From Roseburia hominis A2-183 (GTDB lineage Bacteria > Bacillota > Clostridia > Lachnospirales > Lachnospiraceae), in NCBI RefSeq assembly GCF_000225345.1, contig NC_015977.1, positions 3,286,001 to 3,350,000 on the forward strand: a stretch of 64,000 nt of DNA, in the 5' to 3' direction. A program made the translations under genes and the position numbers. The notes beneath the pieces were generated by a model that worked only from the letters and a program-made list of their open reading frames with translations, had not been told where the DNA came from and did no database searches. Below are positions 42,809 through 49,565 of this stretch, in pieces. Each line of letters opens with the position of its first letter. Within the stretch, counting starts at the first letter, position 1.

Positions 42809-44689
42809 TTAGACTGCTGCGCTGGCTGCTATGCTGCCTTTGCGTGGTTCTTCTTTTGGCAGCTGTCCGACAGTAGAAAAAACGCCTTTTTTCATATCCT
42901 CAGCCCGGATCAGGGCTTTCTTAGCGTCCATTTCCGCTTTTTTCTTCGCCTTGATTTTGTCCTCATACTGTTTCTGTGCGCCGCTGGCTTTCCGCCTCAA
43001 ATAATTCTGATGAAGCCTGTCCTTACGTTCTTCTTTTTTCTGCAGTTCTTCCTGCTCCTCCGGTGTTAAAGGAACCGGCTGTAAGGATGGTGGGATATAG
43101 CGCCCTAAAAAATTGAAGTAGATTTCAATTTCCTGCGTGGTGTCCTGGCTGCCTTTTCGGGCGCGTTCGTGGACAAGGATTTTCTCTACAAACTCGTTGA
43201 GCATGGTGTTTGTCAGAGTGTCAAAATTCTCATACTTATCAATCAGGGCTATAAATTTCTCTGCGGATTTCTGGCTCTGCTCATAGCCGGTAACAGCCTT
43301 TTCCAGCTCCGCAATTTCAATCTCAAGTGCGTCCTGCTCTTTGGCATACTGTGCATCAAGCGCCCTATATCGTGCATCCGGCAGCTTGCCGAGGGCATTG
43401 TCCTCATAGATTTTGCAAATCAGTTTTTCCAGTTCTCCGGCTCTCTTTTGAGCAGCAGCCAGACGCCTGCGCTTTTTCGATATATCGGCACTCTGTTGAG
43501 CAACCTGCGTTTCCTGAACGGTGTGAATAAATTCCGTCCGGTCATTTCTGGAATATTCAGCGATAGCCCGGAGCGTATCAGAAACCAATGTCAGAACAGC
43601 ACTCTCATTGATACGGTGTTGTGTAGGGCATAGTGTCCCACACGGAACTTTGGTATAATTGGAACAGGTATATTGAGAAATCCGCCTGCCATTGTTGGTA
43701 CGGTGGACATACATCTTGCCGCCACAATCGGCACAATAGAGCAAGCCTGTGAGGGGAGCCGCTTCGCCCCAGCCGTTTGGATAACGCCGTACATTGCTGC
43801 GGATTTTCTGCGTCAAATCAAAGGTCTGCTTGTCGATAATGGCTTCATGGGTATTCTCAAAGATCGTCCATTCGTCCTCAGAAACATAGTGGCTTTTCTT
43901 GTCCTTAAAGTGTTTGCGGGTCTTGAAATTGATGGTATGCCCTAAATACTCTCGTTTTTTCAAAATGTTCACGATGGTAGATGATCCCCATCCATAGGGG
44001 TCTTTGACCGGCTTTGAACGATTCACACCCTCGTTGAAGCGGGCAAGGTGTACGACAGGAATTTCAATCCGGTCTGTGGATAATTTGCAGGCGATCTGGT
44101 AAGGCCCATATCCCTCCAGCGTGAGGGAGAATATACGGCGTACCACTTCGGCGGCTTCCTCATCTACCAGCCAATGCTCCCGTTTTTCGTCCCATAAGTA
44201 GCCGTAAATCACAGTGCCGGTCAGGTGCTTGCCACTCATGCCTTTGGACTTAAACACAGAGCGGATTTTCCGGCTGGTATCACGGGCGTAAAATTCATTC
44301 ATAATGTTGCGGAACGGGGTAAAATCGTCATCGCCTTTCAGACTGTCCACACCGTCGTTGATGGCAATTAGACGAATGCCTCGCTGCCGCAAAACCTCCA
44401 TAACCTGACCGACCTTCAGATAGTCACGCCCCAACCGGCTCATGTCCTTGATGACGATTGCCTCTACACGCCCTGCCTCCACTTCCTCCATCATCGCCAA
44501 AAATCCGGGGCGGTCAAACCGGGTGCCTGAGATACCATCATCGGTAAAGTGCGTAGGGTTGGGCAGCCCATTCCGGCGGGCAAAATCCTCTAACATCTGT
44601 TTTTGGTTGGATATGGAGTTGCTCTCGCCCTGTAACTCATCGTCCCGGCTCAGGCGCTCGTACAGTGGGGTAATTTTTTCATTTCTCAT
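42809..44689 (-). CDS. Large serine recombinase of element A (TnpX/TndX-like)
   Basis: A 626-residue site-specific recombinase. The catalytic serine is S14 (YERLSRDDE). The resolvase domain runs to about 155 (IKDMSRLGRDYLKVGQVMEVLR). A recombinase domain follows, then a zinc ribbon (CADCGGKMYVHR, CSNYTKVPCGTLC). The C-terminus is a coiled coil with a Lys/Glu-rich tail. GGAGGTACAGCC precedes the ATG at 44689. It lies at the right end of the element, 91 bases from the junction, the usual position. Only about a quarter of it is alike to the element B recombinase, which fits their different target sequences (GG in virD4 versus an 11-bp site in maff2). Confidence 0.95.
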   Translation of the reverse strand: MRNEKITPLYERLSRDDELQGESNSISNQKQMLEDFARRNGLPNPTHFTDDGISGTRFDRPGFLAMMEEVEAGRVEAIVIKDMSRLGRDYLKVGQVMEVLRQRGIRLIAINDGVDSLKGDDDFTPFRNIMNEFYARDTSRKIRSVFKSKGMSGKHLTGTVIYGYLWDEKREHWLVDEEAAEVVRRIFSLTLEGYGPYQIACKLSTDRIEIPVVHLARFNEGVNRSKPVKDPYGWGSSTIVNILKKREYLGHTINFKTRKHFKDKKSHYVSEDEWTIFENTHEAIIDKQTFDLTQKIRSNVRRYPNGWGEAAPLTGLLYCADCGGKMYVHRTNNGRRISQYTCSNYTKVPCGTLCPTQHRINESAVLTLVSDTLRAIAEYSRNDRTEFIHTVQETQVAQQSADISKKRRRLAAAQKRAGELEKLICKIYEDNALGKLPDARYRALDAQYAKEQDALEIEIAELEKAVTGYEQSQKSAEKFIALIDKYENFDTLTNTMLNEFVEKILVHERARKGSQDTTQEIEIYFNFLGRYIPPSLQPVPLTPEEQEELQKKEERKDRLHQNYLRRKASGAQKQYEDKIKAKKKAEMDAKKALIRAEDMKKGVFSTVGQLPKEEPRKGSIAASAAV

Positions 44690-44711
44690 GGCTGTACCTC
44701 CTGAAACAAAA

Positions 44712-44774
44712 ATGCTCTAAGTGATTGCTTCACTAACCATGACAAAATCATGATTAAGAAGTCACTTAGAGCAT
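44712..44774. repeat. 13-bp inverted repeat at the right end of element A
   Basis: ATGCTCTAAGTGA (44712-44724) and TCACTTAGAGCAT (44762-44774) are perfect inverted copies between the recombinase start and the junction at 44781. They may be recombinase binding arms or an RNA hairpin in the recombinase leader. The virD4 N-terminal frame stops (TGA) in the outer arm. Confidence 0.65.
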
Positions 44775-45802
44775 ATATCACCTGCCGCAAGCTTATATTT
44801 CTTATACTGCCTTACAGCAAAATGGTTCGGGTCTTTTTCCTCCAGCTCCTCAAAGAGCAGATCAACAGCATTTTTGAAGTTTTCATCGTCCTCTCTTGCT
44901 TCACTTGCATCAATCATATCAATCAGCATGGCAAAATTCTGTTCTTCCTCCGGTGCTTCGTACCAGATGTATGCAATCAATGCTGTATAATAGAGTTTTT
45001 CTGCTTTGACCCAAAAGTCCTCACCGGATTGCTGCCCCTCTCCTTTTGTGTTGACTATGATTGTGTTGACGAGTTTCAAAATGTCCTTTTCGCTCCGCAG
45101 ATAAGCAAATGGATTATAATGCATGGATTTTGCAAAGTTTATGGTGTTGAGGACTTTAATCTTATACTTGCCCCGCTTCAGCATCTTCCCACATTCCACT
45201 AAGATTGTGCCTTTCGGGTCAGTGACGCAATAGGACGAGTGCATCTGCATCAGGTTCGGCTTCACGAAAAATCTTGTTTTACCGGAGCCGGAACCGCCAA
45301 TCACAAGAATATTTTTATTTCTTGCATACTTCGGTTCTTTCGGTCTGCCGGACATCATCAGACGCTCCGTAGCGGTCAGAAGAATATTATTTTCAAATAC
45401 AGAATCCATATATGGCTCTATATCTTTGGCATTCCCCCACCGTGCAGAACCGTATTCCACACCCTGCCGGAATTTCTTGGCATTCTTCGCCTTATAATAA
45501 ACAATGAATTTTAAGGCAACGCCTCCGGCGATTCCAATCAGCAAATCACTCAGAAAAAAACTGGGGAACGGATTGGAAAACATCCTGTCCATTTGGCTCA
45601 TTACTACCATCATCTTGTCAGACGCATTACTGCCCTCTGCCACTCTCCATAAAAATGCTGCCTTATTACAGAAGTACCCGGCAAGCACATAGGGAAGATT
45701 CAGCAGTATCAGCTTTTTAACATCTGCACTTTTTGCTTTTTCCTTCAGCTTTTTGGGGACAGCTTTTAAATCTTTGGTAATGCCTGCTATGATATTAGTC
45801 AT
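44762..45802 (-). pseudogene. virD4: VirD4/TraG coupling protein, N-terminal part split off by element A
   Basis: 346 residues, of which about 340 are VirD4. Two membrane helices lie near 31-50 and 82-100. Walker A is IGGSGSGKTRFFVK. The true frame ends at KLAAG; the last residues (DICSK) come from element A. The Walker B half is at 28285-29118. The start overlaps the pcfB stop by four bases (ATGA). A membrane-bound half without Walker B cannot work as an ATPase. Confidence 0.93.
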
Positions 45803-46275
45803 AGGCTCTGCCCCCTGTCCTTATTCTTTTCCCGGCTCCGTTCTTTGTTCTGATCCTTTGATACCACATCCCGGAAATGCTTTAATTTCTGCCTTACAGA
45901 AGTCCTACTGTTCTTTTTCTCATTTCCATAAACAAATTCCTTAAATGCCTGTGCCACAGCATCGGCATCCCTGCCCTTGAAAAATACCAGATACTTCGGT
46001 GGCTCGGTGGTCTTATCCTTTTTCACAGCAAAATCAACATTGTATTTACGAGCTACCCGCTCAAAGGATTTGATATTGCCATCTGTGATTTCAATGGATG
46101 AAGCACCTGCACCCTCGCCCACCAGTTCCTTAACCGACACTTTCCCATGCGTTTTCTGTGCCTGTTTTCTGCAATGATTCAGATACATTCTCATGGCAGA
46201 TTTCAGGATATTGGCATCCAGCTTTGCAGCCTTAATCACAAGGGCGATTGTTTTCTGCGTTACTTCTTCCTGCAT
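45799..46275 (-). CDS. pcfB: PcfB family protein (DUF3801)
   Basis: A 158-residue protein (MQEEVTQKTIALVIKAAKLDANILKSAMRMYLNH, then KSFERVARKYNVDFAVKKDKTTEPPKYLVFFKGRDADA) with a basic C-terminal tail. PcfB-type proteins precede the coupling protein in Gram-positive conjugation systems and are thought to help join relaxosome and channel. It overlaps virD4 by four bases; AGGAGGTACAG precedes the ATG. Confidence 0.88.
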   Translation of the reverse strand: MQEEVTQKTIALVIKAAKLDANILKSAMRMYLNHCRKQAQKTHGKVSVKELVGEGAGASSIEITDGNIKSFERVARKYNVDFAVKKDKTTEPPKYLVFFKGRDADAVAQAFKEFVYGNEKKNSRTSVRQKLKHFRDVVSKDQNKERSREKNKDRGQSL

Positions 46276-46310
46276 CTGTACCTCCTTCTTTCCTTTTTAC
46301 TGCTGTTCCT

Positions 46311-46349
46311 TCAGGGCGGAACAAGCAGCCGATGTAGTAAATATTTCAT
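46311..46349 (-). CDS. Possible 12-residue leader peptide upstream of pcfB
   Basis: ATG with GGAAAGGAG eight bases upstream opens MKYLLHRLLVPP and stops. It lies between ICE palindrome copy 5 and pcfB. The strong ribosome site argues for translation; a regulatory role is speculative. Confidence 0.3.
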   Translation of the reverse strand: MKYLLHRLLVPP

Positions 46350-46368
46350 GTTCTCTCCTTTCCGCTTC

Positions 46369-46383
46369 TGGACATCGTGTCCA
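46369..46383. repeat. ICE palindrome copy 5
   Basis: TGGACATCGTGTCCA, 12 bases after the stop of the 46395-46820 gene; on the minus strand GCGGAAAGGAG follows directly. Confidence 0.85.
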
Positions 46384-46394
46384 AAAATTCTGAT

Positions 46395-46820
46395 TTACAG
46401 GCAGCCTGCTCTGATACAGTCCTCGTACTCCCTTAATGCTTCCTCTGTATCTGCATCCACAGATAACTGGATACGAACAAAATCATGCAGCGTTCCCGCT
46501 AAAAGAAAATCCTTATAAAGCCGCCCAAAATCCTCAACAAACTTCTTTATCAAATGTTCCGGATCATCTCCAGCATGATATTGTACATAAATCTGACTTC
46601 TGCCTGTGTTTCCCAGCATATCCGTCAACTGATACGTCAGCTCTCCTGTCTGCTTGACCGAAATCTGAATCAGATTGTAATTCTTTCTCAATTTAAAATA
46701 GCTACTATGATACTCCGACGTTATTGTGATGTTTGGATTTTCTTCCAGTTCCATCACAACATCTGCCAGTTTTCCCAATAACGCTGCGGCTGCTTTTTTC
46801 TGAAATTCTCTCTTTTTCAT
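46395..46820 (-). CDS. ICE hypothetical protein, 141 residues
   Basis: MKKREFQKKAAAALLGKLADVVMELEENPNITITSEYHSSYFKL, then beta-rich QISVKQTGELTYQLTDMLGNTGRSQIYVQYH and a helical end. No membrane segment or known motif. GGAGGTCAG precedes the ATG; the ICE palindrome copy 6 and a terminator lie immediately upstream, so its expression may be separately controlled. It precedes pcfB by 119 bases. Confidence 0.65.
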   Translation of the reverse strand: MKKREFQKKAAAALLGKLADVVMELEENPNITITSEYHSSYFKLRKNYNLIQISVKQTGELTYQLTDMLGNTGRSQIYVQYHAGDDPEHLIKKFVEDFGRLYKDFLLAGTLHDFVRIQLSVDADTEEALREYEDCIRAGCL

Positions 46821-46844
46821 TTCATCTGACCTCCATCCGGCTTC

Positions 46845-46859
46845 TGGACATCGTGTCCA
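46845..46859. repeat. ICE palindrome copy 6
   Basis: TGGACATCGTGTCCA between a terminator (46874-46907) and the ribosome site of the 46395-46820 gene. It is part of an approximately 80-bp unit repeated at 48233-48312. Confidence 0.85.
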
Positions 46860-46873
46860 AAAGCAATAAAAAA

Positions 46874-46907
46874 GGGCAGCTACAAATCTTTCGACTCATA
46901 ACTGCCC
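46874..46907 (-). terminator. Terminator in the duplicated cassette, copy A
   Basis: On the minus strand GGGCAG pairs with CTGCCC around a 22-base loop, followed by TTTTTTATT. It ends transcription from 46935-47483. It is nearly identical to 48267-48300. Confidence 0.75.
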
Positions 46908-46934
46908 TGACGCTGTTTTCTGTTTTTCCATGCC

Positions 46935-47483
46935 CTATTCCTTATATCGAATGACAGGGCACTGTTTTTGTTTATTTCCTATTTTTCTCCGCTCCAAGGC
47001 AAACACCATATCTCCGGTTCGCTCAAAAAAGCCGATGTCCTTTTTCCAGCTCATTCCACATTTGCAATGCTGCAAACCAATAAACTGCTGTTTCATTCTC
47101 CTGCCGCATACCGGACACCGCTTATTACTGCTTCCCTTTTTCTTTTTCGGCACATCCTCCTTTTTCTCCTTCGGCGGCTTTTCTTCCGGTATCCCATTTT
47201 CCGCAATACGAAGCTCATATCGTGGCAATTTTAAAAGATATGCTCGGTAAACCTCTTCATACGGAACCCAGATTGCAAGAGATTTCAGTTTTTCATAAAT
47301 CCGGTCAATAATCTGCTTTGCTACCTCCTCATTTGGTATCTCTCCATTTTCCTTATAGAAAATGCAGGTTTCCCGAAACATCCAGTCTGCTATTTTCATC
47401 TTCTGCTTCTGTTTTAAATCCTTATAGGTCTTATTCGGCTGTTTCTGCTGTTTATATGCCAGTGAATGATGATTTGGTTTCAT
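46935..47483 (-). CDS. ICE hypothetical protein with a zinc ribbon
   Basis: A 182-residue basic protein. The middle is helical (KIADWMFRETCIFYKENGEIPNEEVAKQIIDRIYEKL). A Lys/Glu-rich linker leads to a C-terminal ribbon (CPVCGRRMKQQFIGLQHCKCGMSWKK). Nucleic-acid binding is likely but unproven. No family name recognised. A terminator follows the stop. Confidence 0.65.
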   Translation of the reverse strand: MKPNHHSLAYKQQKQPNKTYKDLKQKQKMKIADWMFRETCIFYKENGEIPNEEVAKQIIDRIYEKLKSLAIWVPYEEVYRAYLLKLPRYELRIAENGIPEEKPPKEKKEDVPKKKKGSSNKRCPVCGRRMKQQFIGLQHCKCGMSWKKDIGFFERTGDMVFALERRKIGNKQKQCPVIRYKE

Positions 47484-47561
47484 ACAATCCCTCTTTCGGA
47501 CAAATTCTGTTCAAAGCCATTATAACAAAATTTATGCCTGTATCAAATATTTCCGGTACAT

Positions 47562-48218
47562 TTATTTCAACAGCATAACCGTACACATCTGTGCATGGAA
47601 CAGACCATTCTCCACCGTAACATTATCAAGCAGCAATGCCTGAAACAACACATTCCTCACATTTTCAAGACTGACGATTTTCTGTTCATTCTCCGGCAGA
47701 TGTACAAACTCCACACCGTCCTCCACAGCAGATTTTCTTGCGGCTTCACAATGAGTAAAAAGTCCCAGAATATACTTATTTGACATGGCAAAAGCATAGG
47801 TTTTCTGTCCATCATATACAATCTGGTCCTTCTCCGCTGCTCCTTCCGGCAGACTGAAAACGCACTGCACTATTTCTAAACAAACCTTACCTGCATAGTC
47901 CGGTTTCAGTTTATTTTTATAGCGTTGTATTTTCCACTGGATTTCACTACGCTCCACAGGGGAATGGGTACGCTTAAACTGAATTTTCCGGCACAACATA
48001 TCCAAATCCATATACACGTTATTTCCTACAAGATGCTCCGTATATCCTCGATATTCCCCCAACCGCAACAAATACGAAAGCACCTCATTCAGCTTTTCCT
48101 CTGATTCTATGAACTGAAACGGTTTTTCTCCAAATTCCAGATATTCAAACTGTAATGGGCAGCTCCCTTTCTCTATCTCCCGTTCCATAACTCTTTTTAC
48201 ATCTCGTAATGATTCCAT
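47562..48218 (-). CDS. ICE hypothetical protein, 218 residues
   Basis: Begins MESLRDVKRVMEREIEKGSCPLQFEYLEFGEKPFQ; mixed alpha/beta, soluble, no motif recognised. GGAAAGGAGCAAA precedes the ATG, and ICE palindrome copy 7 sits directly before this site. A terminator upstream (48267-48300) separates it from the 48311-48706 gene, so it needs its own promoter or read-through. Confidence 0.65.
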   Translation of the reverse strand: MESLRDVKRVMEREIEKGSCPLQFEYLEFGEKPFQFIESEEKLNEVLSYLLRLGEYRGYTEHLVGNNVYMDLDMLCRKIQFKRTHSPVERSEIQWKIQRYKNKLKPDYAGKVCLEIVQCVFSLPEGAAEKDQIVYDGQKTYAFAMSNKYILGLFTHCEAARKSAVEDGVEFVHLPENEQKIVSLENVRNVLFQALLLDNVTVENGLFHAQMCTVMLLK

Positions 48219-48236
48219 TTTGCTCCTTTCCGCTTC

Positions 48237-48251
48237 TGGACATCGTGTCCA
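48237..48251. repeat. ICE palindrome copy 7
   Basis: TGGACATCGTGTCCA between a terminator (48267-48300) and GGAAAGGAG of the 47562-48218 gene. It is the second copy of the approximately 80-bp unit. Confidence 0.85.
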
Positions 48252-48266
48252 AAAGCAAAAAAAAAA

Positions 48267-48300
48267 GGGCAGCTACAAATCTTTCAATTCATAACTGCCC
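48267..48300 (-). terminator. Terminator in the duplicated cassette, copy B
   Basis: GGGCAG and CTGCCC arms as in copy A, followed on the minus strand by ten T residues. It lies just after the stop of 48311-48706. Confidence 0.8.
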
Positions 48301-48310
48301 TGACGCTGTT

Positions 48311-48706
48311 TTATTTCAGTTCTATTTCTGCCATTTTTGCAAATACTGCTTTTTGCTCTAAAAGCTCTTTCTGTTTTTCCTCCGGCAGACATTTGAAGAT
48401 TTCCTCATATCCCATTTCCAGCATCGGCGTTCCCTTTGCGAAGAGATAGAGCCGGGTATCAAGCCATTCCTGCCATAAGTCCTCAAACATACTCTCACTG
48501 TCTGTATAGGTTATAACATCATTAAATCCATACTCCGGTGTGTAATATTGCAGCTTCACAAAACCGTACCGTCCTACATCCAATACCAAAATGCTTTCCA
48601 GCTCATACAGTTCTGCATAGGCTGCGGCAACCTTTTTGCACCGTTCCCGTTCTATGTCTGTAATGTAACTTTTCTCCACAGTTGCAAACCTCCTGTTTCG
48701 AGGCAT
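48311..48706 (-). CDS. ICE hypothetical protein, 131 residues
   Basis: MPRNRRFATVEKSYITDIERERCKKVAAAYAELYELESILVLDVGRYGFVKLQYY, then a helical C-terminus (LPEEKQKELLEQKAVFAKMAEIELK). No known motif. The start overlaps closely with the end of the small gene upstream (11 bases apart), so the two are co-transcribed. AGAGGCAGCACG precedes the ATG. Confidence 0.65.
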   Translation of the reverse strand: MPRNRRFATVEKSYITDIERERCKKVAAAYAELYELESILVLDVGRYGFVKLQYYTPEYGFNDVITYTDSESMFEDLWQEWLDTRLYLFAKGTPMLEMGYEEIFKCLPEEKQKELLEQKAVFAKMAEIELK

Positions 48707-48717
48707 CGTGCTGCCTC

Positions 48718-48879
48718 TTATTCAATCTTCCGTGTTTCTATTTCAAAAACACTTCCGTCCCTTGTTTTTATTGTAAAAATATTTGCGGCATCAGAGGTAT
48801 CTATATCCTCAATCCCTAAAGCCACATCATTTTCATCTAATACTTCGTATAGCTGATCCTTAAACTCATTATGTTCCAT
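48718..48879 (-). CDS. Small ICE protein, 53 residues
   Basis: MEHNEFKDQLYEVLDENDVALGIEDIDTSDAANIF and a short beta-rich end. AAGGAGAG lies about 12 bases upstream of the ATG. It is the first gene transcribed leftward from the divergent promoter region that carries the 20-bp palindrome at 48907-48926. Acidic; no family recognised. Confidence 0.6.
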   Translation of the reverse strand: MEHNEFKDQLYEVLDENDVALGIEDIDTSDAANIFTIKTRDGSVFEIETRKIE

Positions 48880-48906
48880 AACTTTTTTACTCTCCTTGTA
48901 TGTTTT

Positions 48907-48926
48907 ATGGTGCGTACACGCACCAT
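48907..48926. promoter_or_regulatory. 20-bp operator-like palindrome in the ICE divergent promoter
   Basis: ATGGTGCGT and ACGCACCAT arms around AC. It lies in the 100-bp gap between the leftward 53-residue gene and the rightward HTH gene at 48980, with an A/T-rich -10-like stretch (TATTATTATATG) beside it. It is the best operator candidate for the HTH protein. Confidence 0.65.
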
Positions 48927-48979
48927 ATTATTATATGTTTCATGCACTTAGAATACAAGTGTGGAAAGGAGCTTTCAGT

Positions 48980-49186
48980 ATGATTAAATACGATCCGCTT
49001 TGGCGTACGCTAAAGGAAAAAGGAATCAGCCAGTACCAGCTTATCAAAGATTATGGCATTGATAAAGCACAGCTTCAGCGGCTTCGGCAGAACCTTGTTG
49101 TAAAAACGCTTATTTTAAACAGGCTTTGCCAGATACTTAACTGCCGGATTGAAGAGATTATGGAATACGTCCCGGATGATAATTAA
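48980..49186 (+). CDS. Small Cro/C1-type regulator, the only plus-strand ICE backbone gene
   Basis: A 68-residue helix-turn-helix protein (MIKYDPLWRTLKEKGISQYQLIKDYGIDKAQLQRLRQN, LNRLCQILNCRIEEIMEYV) of the YozG-like type. GGAAAGGAG lies nine bases upstream. It is similar in kind to the element B protein at 27673-27882. Being divergent from the accessory operon and next to a palindrome, it likely represses one or both directions. Confidence 0.85.
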   Translation: MIKYDPLWRTLKEKGISQYQLIKDYGIDKAQLQRLRQNLVVKTLILNRLCQILNCRIEEIMEYVPDDN

Positions 49187-49232
49187 AGGTGTTGTTCTGA
49201 TTGATGAACAATGCCTTTTTCATTTTCGCTTT

Positions 49233-49565
49233 TCATCTGCACCTTTGGACATCGTGTCCAGAAGTATCACTGATTATCTTTATTATCTCCATCAGCACCA
49301 TAACCATTCTCAGAATTACAACCACACTGCCAATCAGACCACCTACAATACAGTTCAGTGCCAGTATTCCTATACTTCCTGCAATTCCGAAATTTTTTGG
49401 TATGAGAATCATACACATTTTTCTGATCCCATAAGGACAGCCGACCAGTACCCAATACAGGAAAAAATCAAATCCTTCTGCTTTTCTGCAAATCGGATAA
49501 CAGGTTATCATCCAAACTGCCAGCAACGATACCGGAAGCACAATTTTAACCAATATTCTTTTCAT
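49233..49565 (-). CDS. Small ICE membrane protein
   Basis: A 110-residue protein with about three hydrophobic segments (VKIVLPVSLLAVWMITCYPIC, FFLYWVLVGCPYGIRKMCMIL, IGILALNCIVGGLIGSVVVIL). The start MKRILVKIVLP at 49565 lies within the end of repA. The C-terminus ([12 protein letters not shown]) is encoded by ICE palindrome copy 8, so the original end has been replaced. It resembles a family of Clostridia ICE proteins that I believe is called DUF6050, though I am not certain. Confidence 0.65.
   Translation of the reverse strand: MKRILVKIVLPVSLLAVWMITCYPICRKAEGFDFFLYWVLVGCPYGIRKMCMILIPKNFGIAGSIGILALNCIVGGLIGSVVVILRMVMVLMEIIKIISDTSGHDVQRCR
49246..49260. repeat. ICE palindrome copy 8 (3' end of a membrane protein gene)
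   Basis: TGGACATCGTGTCCA inside the last codons of the 49233-49565 gene, giving the C-terminus S-G-H-D-V-Q-R-C-R. Confidence 0.85.

Larger units (their letters stand above)
29117..44782. mobile_element. Element A: serine-recombinase mobilizable element inserted in virD4
   Basis: About 15.7 kb between two GG dinucleotides (CC on the plus strand at 29117-29118 and 44781-44782) that split the virD4 codon run A-A-G-K-T-A-K. It contains a large serine recombinase with TnpV and TnpW, a MobA relaxase with oriT and DUF3847, DnaC-like and replisome-organizer genes, a DinJ-YafQ pair, three sigma-like genes, an IS256-family copy, and an RR/ABC/HK cassette. Joining the flanks at GG rebuilds virD4 in frame. 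The 2-bp match is what serine recombinase insertion leaves. It has no conjugation channel genes of its own. Confidence 0.9.

Noticed and set aside
48896..48979. Longer N-terminus for the plus-strand HTH gene
   Set aside because: The extra residues overlap the palindrome and promoter-like sequence; GGAAAGGAG supports the ATG at 48980.
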